Assembly: GCA_023392615.1 (NCBI GenBank)
Contig: JAEVYT010000003.1
Location: forward strand, 1 to 45,236
Direction: 5' to 3'
DNA: 45,236 nucleotides
Source of the DNA: Bacillota bacterium
GTDB lineage: Bacteria > Bacillota > Clostridia > Lachnospirales > Lachnospiraceae
Shown: positions 34,008-40,955 of the stretch, piece after piece
Layout of the letters: each line of letters begins with the position of its first letter
Position numbering within the stretch: position 1 is the stretch's first letter
The notes under the pieces: generated by a model
The model's input: the letters and a program-made list of their open reading frames with translations, nothing else
Told to the model about the DNA's origin: nothing
The model's database searches: none
Translations under genes and position numbers: made by a program

Positions 34008-34723
34008 AACGAAAAGTCGCCGCAATGGTTATAGTTGTGCTTATTTTAATTGCTCTCAGTATCGTACTTCCTTCTGGTATATTTGCACTTCAGGATCAAA
34101 ATATAATGAATAAAGTTAACTTAGAACAGCAGGAATTGATAGCTGATAATAATCAAGAGCAATTATCAATTATGGATAAGATAGAGTTGTACGGGAATTC
34201 GGATTTTAATTCTTTAGCAATCGATCAAGGCAAATATTTTAACAAGCAATCGGTTCGGGAAGCAGCACTTCAAGAGATTAAAAAATTGGTAAAAGTTGGG
34301 GTGCTCCCTGATATCGGCGATGGAATTAGTATTCAGGACTGCATAGCAAAATTATATGTTAGTACGAAACACCCCTCCCGATCATTTATCATATGGACAA
34401 TGATGTTTTATAATCAAAAAGGAACAGGAACAATTTCATTCGATGATGAGAGTGGTAAGATACTGATGTTTTCCATTGTTAAAATTCAGGGGGTGCCCTT
34501 GTATGATCTTTCGCTCAAGTCTGCAAGAGACTGGGGAAATTATCTTGGTTTTACAGTAAAGGAAAGCTATGTCAAGCCAATGAATGGAGCTTTTGAAAAT
34601 AAAAAATTATATAATCAGTACTATCAGGAGGTTATATATCAGCAAAAGAATAAAACAGTAAGGTATGGTATTACGAAATATATTACCGGTTATAACTATG
34701 GTGCACCTCCTGAAAGTGAATAA
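34001..34723 (+). CDS. membrane-anchored accessory protein of the two-component operon
   Basis: 240 residues from ATG 34001, overlapping the kinase stop (ATGGTAA), with TGGAGAG five bases upstream. A signal or anchor segment (about 8-30, AAMVIVVLILIALSIVLPSG) leads to an external domain of about 200 residues without recognised motif. A small conserved-looking core FDDESGKILMFSIVKIQGVP resembles PepSY-like beta strands. Likely modulates the kinase or senses the ligand; this is inference from the overlap. Confidence 0.65.
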   Translation: MVKRKVAAMVIVVLILIALSIVLPSGIFALQDQNIMNKVNLEQQELIADNNQEQLSIMDKIELYGNSDFNSLAIDQGKYFNKQSVREAALQEIKKLVKVGVLPDIGDGISIQDCIAKLYVSTKHPSRSFIIWTMMFYNQKGTGTISFDDESGKILMFSIVKIQGVPLYDLSLKSARDWGNYLGFTVKESYVKPMNGAFENKKLYNQYYQEVIYQQKNKTVRYGITKYITGYNYGAPPESE

Positions 34724-34834
34724 GGATATTTTACTTGAAAATATGCTACTTAGATACAACTTAGATGTGAGAGCGATACAACGATTTATTATACTCCTTA
34801 TATAATGAACAGCGGATGAGGAGGATAAAAAGTC

Positions 34835-35656
34835 ATGTCAGATACTTATGGCTCAAAACGTACGAATTTAAAGGAATTAATAAGAAAAAGGAAAAAGAGG
34901 AGAGTATTAATCGTTCGGCTTTGTATGTTAGGAATATGTATCCTGATAATCGCTGGAGGTATTGTAGGGTTTACAAAATTGGTGCCTACCGGGGGTGAAG
35001 GAAAGGAAGAATTACAGCAGAATGTAAGTCAAGATCAAACAGATAATGGGGAAGAGGAACAGAGTACAATCAATACAATAGGAAAACAATATATCAAAGA
35101 AGAATGGGCATTGATATTAATAAATAATAAGAATCCAATACCAACAGACTATAAACCTGATTTGCAAGAGGTAGGGGACGGCTATCGATTTGATCAAAGA
35201 GCAGCTCAGGATTTGATTGATATGATGAATGCAGCGAAAGAAGAGGGGTTATCTCCGTTTATTTGCTCTGCATATCGGTCCGAACAAAAACAGACGAGAC
35301 TGTACAATAATGAAGTTACATCTTTTAAGAAGAAAGGCTATTCAGAAGAAAATGCACGTATTCAGGCGCGAACAGTGGTTGCGTATCCGGGAACCAGCGA
35401 GCACGAGTACGGCATAGCAGTAGACATTGTATCTCGTAGATATCAGATCTTGAATGAAAAGCAGGCAAATACGGCAGAAGCTATATGGCTGAAAGAAAAC
35501 TGCGCGAAATATGGCTTCATACTCCGTTACCCTCCCAATAAGAAAGATATCACTGGCGTTATATTTGAACCGTGGCATTATCGTTACGTTGGAAAAGTGG
35601 CTGCAGAAGAAATTATGAGTAAAGGAATTTGCCTTGAAGAGTATTTAAAGCAATAA
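34835..35656 (+). CDS. VanY-type D-alanyl-D-alanine carboxypeptidase
   Basis: 273 residues. A basic N-terminus (RKRKKRRVLIVRL) and one membrane anchor (about 28-46) are followed by a Gln/Glu-rich linker. The peptidase M15 domain (about 95-265) has the zinc motif SEHEYGIAVD (His190, Asp197) and the second His248 with Glu245 in EPWHYRYVG. It should trim the terminal D-Ala of peptidoglycan stem peptides outside the membrane. GAGGAGG precedes ATG 34835. Its position after an ABC/two-component set suggests cell-wall defence, or cell-wall change in sporulating cells. Confidence 0.92.
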   Translation: MSDTYGSKRTNLKELIRKRKKRRVLIVRLCMLGICILIIAGGIVGFTKLVPTGGEGKEELQQNVSQDQTDNGEEEQSTINTIGKQYIKEEWALILINNKNPIPTDYKPDLQEVGDGYRFDQRAAQDLIDMMNAAKEEGLSPFICSAYRSEQKQTRLYNNEVTSFKKKGYSEENARIQARTVVAYPGTSEHEYGIAVDIVSRRYQILNEKQANTAEAIWLKENCAKYGFILRYPPNKKDITGVIFEPWHYRYVGKVAAEEIMSKGICLEEYLKQ

Positions 35657-35849
35657 TTAATTATAGATAATTTATATGAGAAATTTAAATTCATTATATA
35701 TTTATGCCTTTAATTTAAAACCCTATAAGATCTTTATTATATTTGAGTTAAAAAATAGTATTTGCTTGTCGTAAAATAGTGGCTAATACCTGTAATAATC
35801 ATCCTTATAACCTTCATATATTAGACCATGAAGTTGAAGGGGTGATACT

Positions 35850-36011
35850 ATGGACAAGCCATCGAGTAAGTTTATATTTGTGGATCAGAATGAGAATCAG
35901 ATGCAGTGGGAAATCCTATCTAAGATTATTGCTTCTGCTTTGGTAGATCAATTTGAACTGCAGAGTTTAGATCGGAACAATAAGAAACAGAAAGAGGATG
36001 TTGCAAAATAG
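35850..36011 (+). CDS. small protein, 3' end supplied by MITE copy B
   Basis: 53 residues, MDKPSSKFIFVDQNENQMQW at the start. AAGGGGTG lies before ATG 35850. The last seven codons (KEDVAK and stop) fall in the left arm of the palindrome starting at 35991, so the original C-terminus was probably cut off by insertion. The native part is short, acidic and helical, and no family is recognised. It lies upstream of the recombinase gene on the same strand. The 190 bases before it (35657-35849) hold nothing else I can name. Confidence 0.5.
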   Translation: MDKPSSKFIFVDQNENQMQWEILSKIIASALVDQFELQSLDRNNKKQKEDVAK

Positions 36012-36207
36012 ATAATTCTATTTAGGAACAATGTTAATTGCCTCATACACAGATTGGAAGAACAGCATTCATATTTTGTATTTTACAGTCGGACATAAAT
36101 GTCCGCCTTCATAAATATAAAATTATGAATATTGTCTTCCAAACAGTGCATTATGGTAATATAACATTATTCCTACAAATTATTTATTTTGCAATATCCT
36201 TTTCTTT
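35991..36207. repeat. MITE-like palindromic element, copy B (inverted relative to A)
   Basis: The left arm AAAGAGGATGTTGCAAAATA and on to about 36070 matches the reverse complement of the right arm of copy A. The right arm 36127-36207 matches the reverse complement of copy A's left arm (AATAATGTTAT, GTTTGGAA). About 60 extra bases sit in the centre, including a small perfect palindrome CGGACATAAATGTCCG. It interrupts the small gene at 35850 and lies 55 bases before the recombinase gene. Confidence 0.75.
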
Positions 36208-36262
36208 ACTCGAATGGAATGTAAAGTAGTATCAAAAATGTTTTGTAAGAGAGGGTTAGTAG

Positions 36263-37780
36263 ATGATTAGGGCGACAGCATATTGTAGGGTATCAACGGA
36301 CAAAGAGGATCAATTGAATTCGCTTGCCGCACAGGAGGAATTCTTCAAAGGATACTGTGAGAAACAGGAGCTTGAACTAGTAAAAATCTATTCGGATGAA
36401 GGAATTAGCGGCACGAAAAAAGCGAATCGAAAAGCATTTTTACAGATGCTACAGGATGCGCAGGAGAAACAATTTGACTATCTGCTAGTAAAGGATATCA
36501 GTCGATTAGCGAGGAATATCGTTGATAGCATCGAGACGATTCGCTTTCTAAAAAAGCATATTAGTAAGGTAATCTTCGTAAATCAACCCAATTTGACAGA
36601 TGATGAATTTGTTCTGGGAATCATGGGGTTGATTGCACAGCAGGAGAGTGAGAACCTAAGCAAACGTGTAAAATTCGGGAAAAAGATGAATATGGAGAAA
36701 GGTAAAGTTCCGAACCTGGTTTATGGTTATGATAAGGTGGCTGGAGATTATTTTAACCTGATAATCAATACACAGGAGGCGAACACGGTAAGAAGAATAT
36801 TTGAGTATTATACGAGGGAGGGGTATGGTTGTTCTTCCATCGCGAATATTCTCAATGAAGAAGGAATTACAACGAAGCAGGGAGCTGTATGGCAGCAAAC
36901 CTCTGTTGCAAGAATATTAAAGAACGAGCTTTATATCGGTAGGATAATCAATGGCAGAGAAGAGATGATTGAAATCTATTCCTATGAACGGAAGGCATTA
37001 CCGTCTGACCGGTGGTATATTACCGATAAACCCGAACTTGCAATCATAAGGAAAGAGACCTTTATAGAGGCACAGGAGTTATTAAAGAGCAGGCATAATG
37101 CCTTCATAAATAATAAAGAGCGCAGTAGTAACAAATATATATTTAGCACATTAATAAAATGTGGGGAATGTAAAAGTACCTTTAGACGACTTCAGGTTAG
37201 GAATAAAAGTGGCATTGCCAGTTGGGGCTGCAATAATCGGAATTATCACGGAGCGGACGCGTGCTCTAACTCAAATAATGTGAGAGAAACAGAACTTCTT
37301 GAAGCAATTAGGAGCTATCTTTGTGAGATTTACCATAACCAAACACAGATGATAAAATGGACTACGGAAGAATTTAAAAAAATATATTCTAAAAATAGGA
37401 TGGGTCAGAGGTCTAAAAAATGTAGAGAGAAGGACTTGTCGGAACTTAAGATGAGATATGAGCGTCAAATATCAATGTGTGAAAAGGGGCTGATTAGTTT
37501 TCAGGAGTTTGAGCAAAGGTCATCAGAGCTAAAGTATCAGATCCAACGACTAGATGAAGAAATCAAATCCTCCTTGGAATTACAGGATAAGGAGAGAAAA
37601 TATCAGGATTCAATAAACCAACTTTTTAATAATATTGATACTATGATATCGAATGATATGTTCACGAATCAAATGCTTAAGAAAATTATCAATTACATAG
37701 AAGTGGGTAAGGATGGTAGTATTAAAATATATATTAGGAACCTATGGAATAGGGAAGAATCAAATATCTCCTGTTCCTGA
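36263..37780 (+). CDS. large serine recombinase, candidate excisionase of the spoIIID element
   Basis: 505 residues. The N-terminal resolvase domain (1-145) has the catalytic Ser11 in YCRVSTDKEDQ, with DEGISGTKKANRKAF and VKDISRLARN (Arg81, Arg84). The recombinase domain (about 165-275) has IFEYYTREGYGCSSIANILN. A zinc ribbon uses Cys300, Cys303, Cys323 and Cys334. A coiled coil (about 385-455) follows. Length and layout match SpoIVCA of Bacillus (500 residues), which excises the skin element. AGAGGG precedes ATG 36263. It stops 6 bases before the attR core, adjacent to the 3' half of spoIIID. I saw no convincing sigma-E or sigma-K promoter in front of it. Confidence 0.93.
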   Translation: MIRATAYCRVSTDKEDQLNSLAAQEEFFKGYCEKQELELVKIYSDEGISGTKKANRKAFLQMLQDAQEKQFDYLLVKDISRLARNIVDSIETIRFLKKHISKVIFVNQPNLTDDEFVLGIMGLIAQQESENLSKRVKFGKKMNMEKGKVPNLVYGYDKVAGDYFNLIINTQEANTVRRIFEYYTREGYGCSSIANILNEEGITTKQGAVWQQTSVARILKNELYIGRIINGREEMIEIYSYERKALPSDRWYITDKPELAIIRKETFIEAQELLKSRHNAFINNKERSSNKYIFSTLIKCGECKSTFRRLQVRNKSGIASWGCNNRNYHGADACSNSNNVRETELLEAIRSYLCEIYHNQTQMIKWTTEEFKKIYSKNRMGQRSKKCREKDLSELKMRYERQISMCEKGLISFQEFEQRSSELKYQIQRLDEEIKSSLELQDKERKYQDSINQLFNNIDTMISNDMFTNQMLKKIINYIEVGKDGSIKIYIRNLWNREESNISCS

Positions 37781-37786
37781 TTGTAA

Positions 37787-37798
37787 CAACCGTACACA
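37787..37798 (+). other. right attachment core (attR)
   Basis: CAACCGTACACA, identical to 21500-21511, lies 6 bases after the recombinase stop. It is flanked by the inverted hexamers TGTAAC (37782-37787) and GTTACA (37804-37809), giving a dyad centred at 37795/37796, in the CAC codon of spoIIID. A large serine recombinase would be expected to recognise such half-sites. Confidence 0.8.
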
Positions 37799-37953
37799 AG
37801 GACGTTACAGAACGTCTAACACAAATTAACCCCTCCCTAGCGGAAAAAGCAAGGGTAGTCTTGGACCTTAATAAGTCAGAACGACATATCAGAGGCGGGC
37901 TGGCAACGAAAGAGAAATATCTTCATAAAACGAGATATAACCAGGCATATTAA
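37789..37953 (+). CDS. spoIIID: SpoIIID, 3' part of the split gene
   Basis: 54 codons without a start, reading TVHKDVTERLTQINPSLAEK, then ARVVLDLNKSERHIRGG and LATKEKYLHKTRYNQAY. This is the C-terminal half of SpoIIID, including the conserved ERHIRGG basic motif needed for DNA contact. Joined to codons 1-35 at 21397 it yields an 89-residue protein, the usual length for the family. No start codon or ribosome binding site exists here, so it is silent until rejoined. A terminator follows at 37971. Confidence 0.92.
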   Translation, partial: TVHKDVTERLTQINPSLAEKARVVLDLNKSERHIRGGLATKEKYLHKTRYNQAY

Positions 37954-37970
37954 TACAGGGAATTATAGCG

Positions 37971-38008
37971 AAGAGATTATTCCGTGCTACGTTGGGATAA
38001 TCTCTTTT
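37971..38008 (+). terminator. intrinsic terminator of spoIIID
   Basis: AAGAGATTATTCC (37971-37983) pairs with GGGATAATCTCTT (37994-38006) with one G-T pair, followed by TTCTTG. It lies 17 bases after the spoIIID stop. The rest of 37954-38146 shows nothing further apart from the ribosome binding site of the next gene. Confidence 0.75.
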
Positions 38009-38146
38009 CTTGTCAAGGTTCGTTTTCTGAGTAGCAAAGTATCATTTTTTACAATGGGTAATCGATTTTCCCTATTGAATATTTATCTTTCATAAACTAC
38101 AATTACGCTAGGTACAATCTTTGATACGGAGGGAGAGTCCGATATA

Positions 38147-39421
38147 ATGCAAGTGTATAATTATATTCAGACGAGCTATCCGATGAAGCGGGTCATGATG
38201 AGTCCTGCTAAAAGTCGTAGCGAATTAAAGAAGGTTTATGATGAAATCGTAAACCTTAGTAAACGTACGCCTTTTTACAAGATAAATATCTCTCAGGAAA
38301 ATCAGGAATATGCTTTTGGTATTAAAGATACTGCCCTGGAACTGAAGGCCAAGTTATATGACATGCAAGATCCTACTGTGTCCAATTTTGATTCAAAAGC
38401 GGTGTCAGTTAGCAATGAGAGTGTATTATATGCAGAACTGCTTAATGAAGATGTTGAGAAACTTCCGGAAGAGATTAAAATTCGGATAGATTCGTTGGCT
38501 ACTGTTCAGGAGAATAAAGGGAAGGAATTACGTACGGATTCTAGGGCGCTACCTCTTGGCAACTATCAATTTGAGTGTGAAGTAATGGACAGAACCTACT
38601 CGCTGGTATTCGATCATCCTGAGAAAGTATCGAATAACGTGGTGATGCAAAACCTGGTCTCTTATCTGAATCATTCAGTTACTGGAATCAGCGCTTCCGT
38701 TGAAGAAGCAGAAAAAGACAATTATAGTTACATTAAAATCGTTGCTAATATGACCGGAAGATACGGGGATAATCATTTTTCTTTCCAAGATATCGATCCA
38801 AGTGACGGTGGAATAGTAGAGTTTTTCGGAATAAATCGTATTAGTAACGAGGCGGAAAATGCAAGGTTTGAGTTAAACGATGTAGATAAACAGACGATGA
38901 GCAATGCGTTCTCCCTCGAAAACACTCTGTTTATTTCGTTGCAGAAGGCTCAGGAAGAGCCGGTTACGTTGAAAATTACTCCGAACGGGAATAAGGTATT
39001 GGATGCTGTAGAATCAGTGATTGATACTTATAATAAATTAATTAGTCTGGCACAAGAACGTACTTTGATACATAAAGATAGCTTTAATGCTTCCAAATTA
39101 ATTAGTGAAATGAAGGGTCTGGGAGATTATTATAGTAATGAGTTAGAGGCTTGTGGAATCAATCAGATGGAAGATGGAACGCTACAGATAGAGGATTCAT
39201 TGGCGATGCAAGCAGCCACGGATGGCGCAATGGAGGCGTTATTTTTTAAAGAAAACGGATTTATCGCAAAGCTTAAGGATAAAACTGAAGCAATTGCAAT
39301 AAACCCGATGGAATATCTTGAAAAAATAGTAGTCTTTTATCCGAATACGCAAAAGAGTAACTTCCCGAATCCCTATGTAACATCGATGTACAGTGGTTTG
39401 TTTTTTAACTCTTATACCTAG
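38147..39421 (+). CDS. FliD-like (flagellar cap or hook-associated type) protein
   Basis: 424 residues. The middle segment LVSYLNHSVTGISASVEEAE followed by SYIKIVANMTGRYGDNHFSF resembles the FliD core repeat (Asn-rich loop, SSVxxx, ASxTG). The C-terminal VESVIDTYNKLISLAQERT and the end YLEKIVVFYPNTQKSNFPN fit the FliD C-terminal helix. It lacks the usual FliD N-terminal start and other flagellar genes are absent nearby, so it may be a surface or export-associated relative. GGAGGGAGA lies 11 bases before ATG 38147. It converges on the AraC-type gene; the two stop codons overlap by 4 bases. Confidence 0.6.
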   Translation: MQVYNYIQTSYPMKRVMMSPAKSRSELKKVYDEIVNLSKRTPFYKINISQENQEYAFGIKDTALELKAKLYDMQDPTVSNFDSKAVSVSNESVLYAELLNEDVEKLPEEIKIRIDSLATVQENKGKELRTDSRALPLGNYQFECEVMDRTYSLVFDHPEKVSNNVVMQNLVSYLNHSVTGISASVEEAEKDNYSYIKIVANMTGRYGDNHFSFQDIDPSDGGIVEFFGINRISNEAENARFELNDVDKQTMSNAFSLENTLFISLQKAQEEPVTLKITPNGNKVLDAVESVIDTYNKLISLAQERTLIHKDSFNASKLISEMKGLGDYYSNELEACGINQMEDGTLQIEDSLAMQAATDGAMEALFFKENGFIAKLKDKTEAIAINPMEYLEKIVVFYPNTQKSNFPNPYVTSMYSGLFFNSYT

Positions 39422-40671
39422 ATAGTGAAGGTTTTTACATATTCACTGGGAGTCATACCGTTTCGTTTCTTAAATATTCTACTAAAATAATTAGGGTCTT
39501 TATAACCGACCATAAAACACACTTCTTTCACAGTCAAATTGGAGTTGGTCAGTAACTCCTTTGCTTTTTTTACACGAAGCATGGAAAGCCAATCTATAAA
39601 ATTAAAGCCTGTGGTCTTTTTGATCAATTTGCTAAAGTACTGCGGACTGATATTTACCTGAGCAGCAATATCATCAAGTGAAATATCCTCCGAATAATGA
39701 TTCTCTAAATATTCCTTCGTAGCCTTGACAATATGATTGGAATAATCAATTGTGTTCTGACCCTGAAAATAATTTGTGATAAATACAAATCGTTGAAAAG
39801 CATTCTGGATTAATTCTTCTCCTTTATAGGTGTTGAATTGTTTGATATAAATCGTATAATCAATGAAACTGATTTCAGTTCGTCCGTCAAAGTGTTGAGC
39901 AAATGTGATTAAGGTCAAAAGCTCAAATATCTTATTGCGTTTAAATTCATCATCATATGGCTCTAACCAATCCATTAATATTCCAAAATAGTTATAGGCC
40001 TCTTGCCGGTGCATACGCACTGCTTCAAAAAGATGCTGCTCTGTATTCAAGTAATCAATACTATTGTTATTCACCGCGTCCTGCTTTTTATTTAGATAAT
40101 GAACTATCTTATTGTTTTTTGAGACTGAAAGACAGGAAAGAGCGCGGATATAAGAAGTGTAAAATGATATAGCGCTCTGCACGGTGCCAATATATACTTT
40201 AGCTGTTACTTTATAGTTTGTCTCTAAGAATTTTATTATCTTTTTACAAAGAGTAATACTCTCCTCCTTGTGTAAATTATCACTTGGCATATCATCTCTA
40301 CTAATTAACAATGCAATTCGATTCGCTGCAATCGGACCAATCATGTTATTGGTATCTTTCATAAAACTTTTAAATGATTTGTGAAATTCTAACTCGTCCC
40401 CTATCGCACTAATAAGGTTCAGTGAACCATGAGGAGCAAGATCTACGACAATAACATAGCCATAGTTTTTAATATGAAATAACTTTTGATAATAAGACAT
40501 CTCTGTAGGGGTACATCCCTTAAGAAAGAGGGAGAATATGAAGCTTCGTTCGAACATAGTTTTGAAATCGTCGTGAGTAGGATTTTGACCGGAAACAGCA
40601 ATATCGAATTGTAGACTATCCCAAAACTGTTGTTGCTCCATGGCTTGAACTTTGTCTTTTAGAATACCCAT
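39418..40671 (-). CDS. AraC-family transcriptional regulator
   Basis: 417 residues. The C-terminal double helix-turn-helix (about 318-415) is clear: EDISLDDIAAQVNISPQYFS and KLIKKTTGFNFIDWLSMLRV, then LTVKEVCFMVGYKDPNYFSR and KRNGMTPSEYVKTF. The N-terminal 300 residues are a large domain of the kind seen with two-component or sensor-linked AraC proteins, without a recognisable ligand pocket. AAGGAGGAG precedes its start on the minus strand. It diverges from the subtilisin-like gene and may control it through the tandem sites at 40794. Confidence 0.9.
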   Translation of the reverse strand: MGILKDKVQAMEQQQFWDSLQFDIAVSGQNPTHDDFKTMFERSFIFSLFLKGCTPTEMSYYQKLFHIKNYGYVIVVDLAPHGSLNLISAIGDELEFHKSFKSFMKDTNNMIGPIAANRIALLISRDDMPSDNLHKEESITLCKKIIKFLETNYKVTAKVYIGTVQSAISFYTSYIRALSCLSVSKNNKIVHYLNKKQDAVNNNSIDYLNTEQHLFEAVRMHRQEAYNYFGILMDWLEPYDDEFKRNKIFELLTLITFAQHFDGRTEISFIDYTIYIKQFNTYKGEELIQNAFQRFVFITNYFQGQNTIDYSNHIVKATKEYLENHYSEDISLDDIAAQVNISPQYFSKLIKKTTGFNFIDWLSMLRVKKAKELLTNSNLTVKEVCFMVGYKDPNYFSRIFKKRNGMTPSEYVKTFTI

Positions 40672-40793
40672 ATAAACTCCTCCTTTTCGGAATGGAAAAT
40701 AATGTAATGTTTAATAGGATTATAGCATAAAAGAGTAAATTATGCACTACTAAAATGTTGTCTGACTATAATTGTTACACAAAGTTAATTAAT

Positions 40794-40832
40794 TTAATAT
40801 TTTGGTAAATTTAATTAATATTTCGGTAAATT
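40794..40832. repeat. tandem 18-base repeat, candidate AraC binding sites
   Basis: TTAATATTTTGGTAAATT (40794-40811) and TTAATATTTCGGTAAATT (40815-40832) differ at one base and are offset by 21 bases, two turns of the helix. They lie in the 284-base divergent spacer, 123 bases from the araC-type start and 124 bases from the protease start. Tandem direct half-sites with about 21-base phasing are the usual layout for AraC dimers. Confidence 0.5.
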
Positions 40833-40955
40833 AACTTAATAAAATAGTAGTCGAAATTAATAAATATGTATTACATTTGCCACGAAACTGCCAAGTGAAA
40901 GAAATACCATTAATAATATAATAGATGCAACAATTGACAGAAGGGAGGAATGTAT

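Larger units (their letters stand above)
21500..37798. mobile_element. skin-like intervening element splitting spoIIID
   Basis: The element is bounded by CAACCGTACACA at 21500-21511 and 37787-37798, a 16,287-bp offset. Outside the left copy lies the first half of spoIIID; outside the right copy, its second half. Site-specific recombination between the copies would restore an 89-codon spoIIID in frame and release a circle. A large serine recombinase is encoded at the right end, ending 6 bases before the core, as spoIVCA sits at one end of the skin element in sigK of Bacillus subtilis. Cargo: PucR regulator, cytidylate-kinase-like protein, amino acid ABC transporter, aminotransferase, a lipoprotein/ABC/two-component module, a VanY-type peptidase, and three MITE-like palindromes. 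No phage structural genes are seen. Confidence 0.88.

Noticed and set aside
35815..35823. CATATATTA as a sigma-K or sigma-E type -10 for the gene at 35850 and the recombinase
   Set aside because: It fits CATAnnnTA but no acceptable -35 is found at 15-17 bases upstream, and such AT-rich matches are frequent here.
21500..37798. The interval as a prophage
   Set aside because: No capsid, portal, tail, terminase or lysis genes are visible; the only phage-like gene is the serine recombinase.
39418..39421. Overlapping stops of the FliD-like and AraC-type genes as an error
   Set aside because: Four-base overlap of convergent stop codons is common in compact genomes and both proteins look complete.
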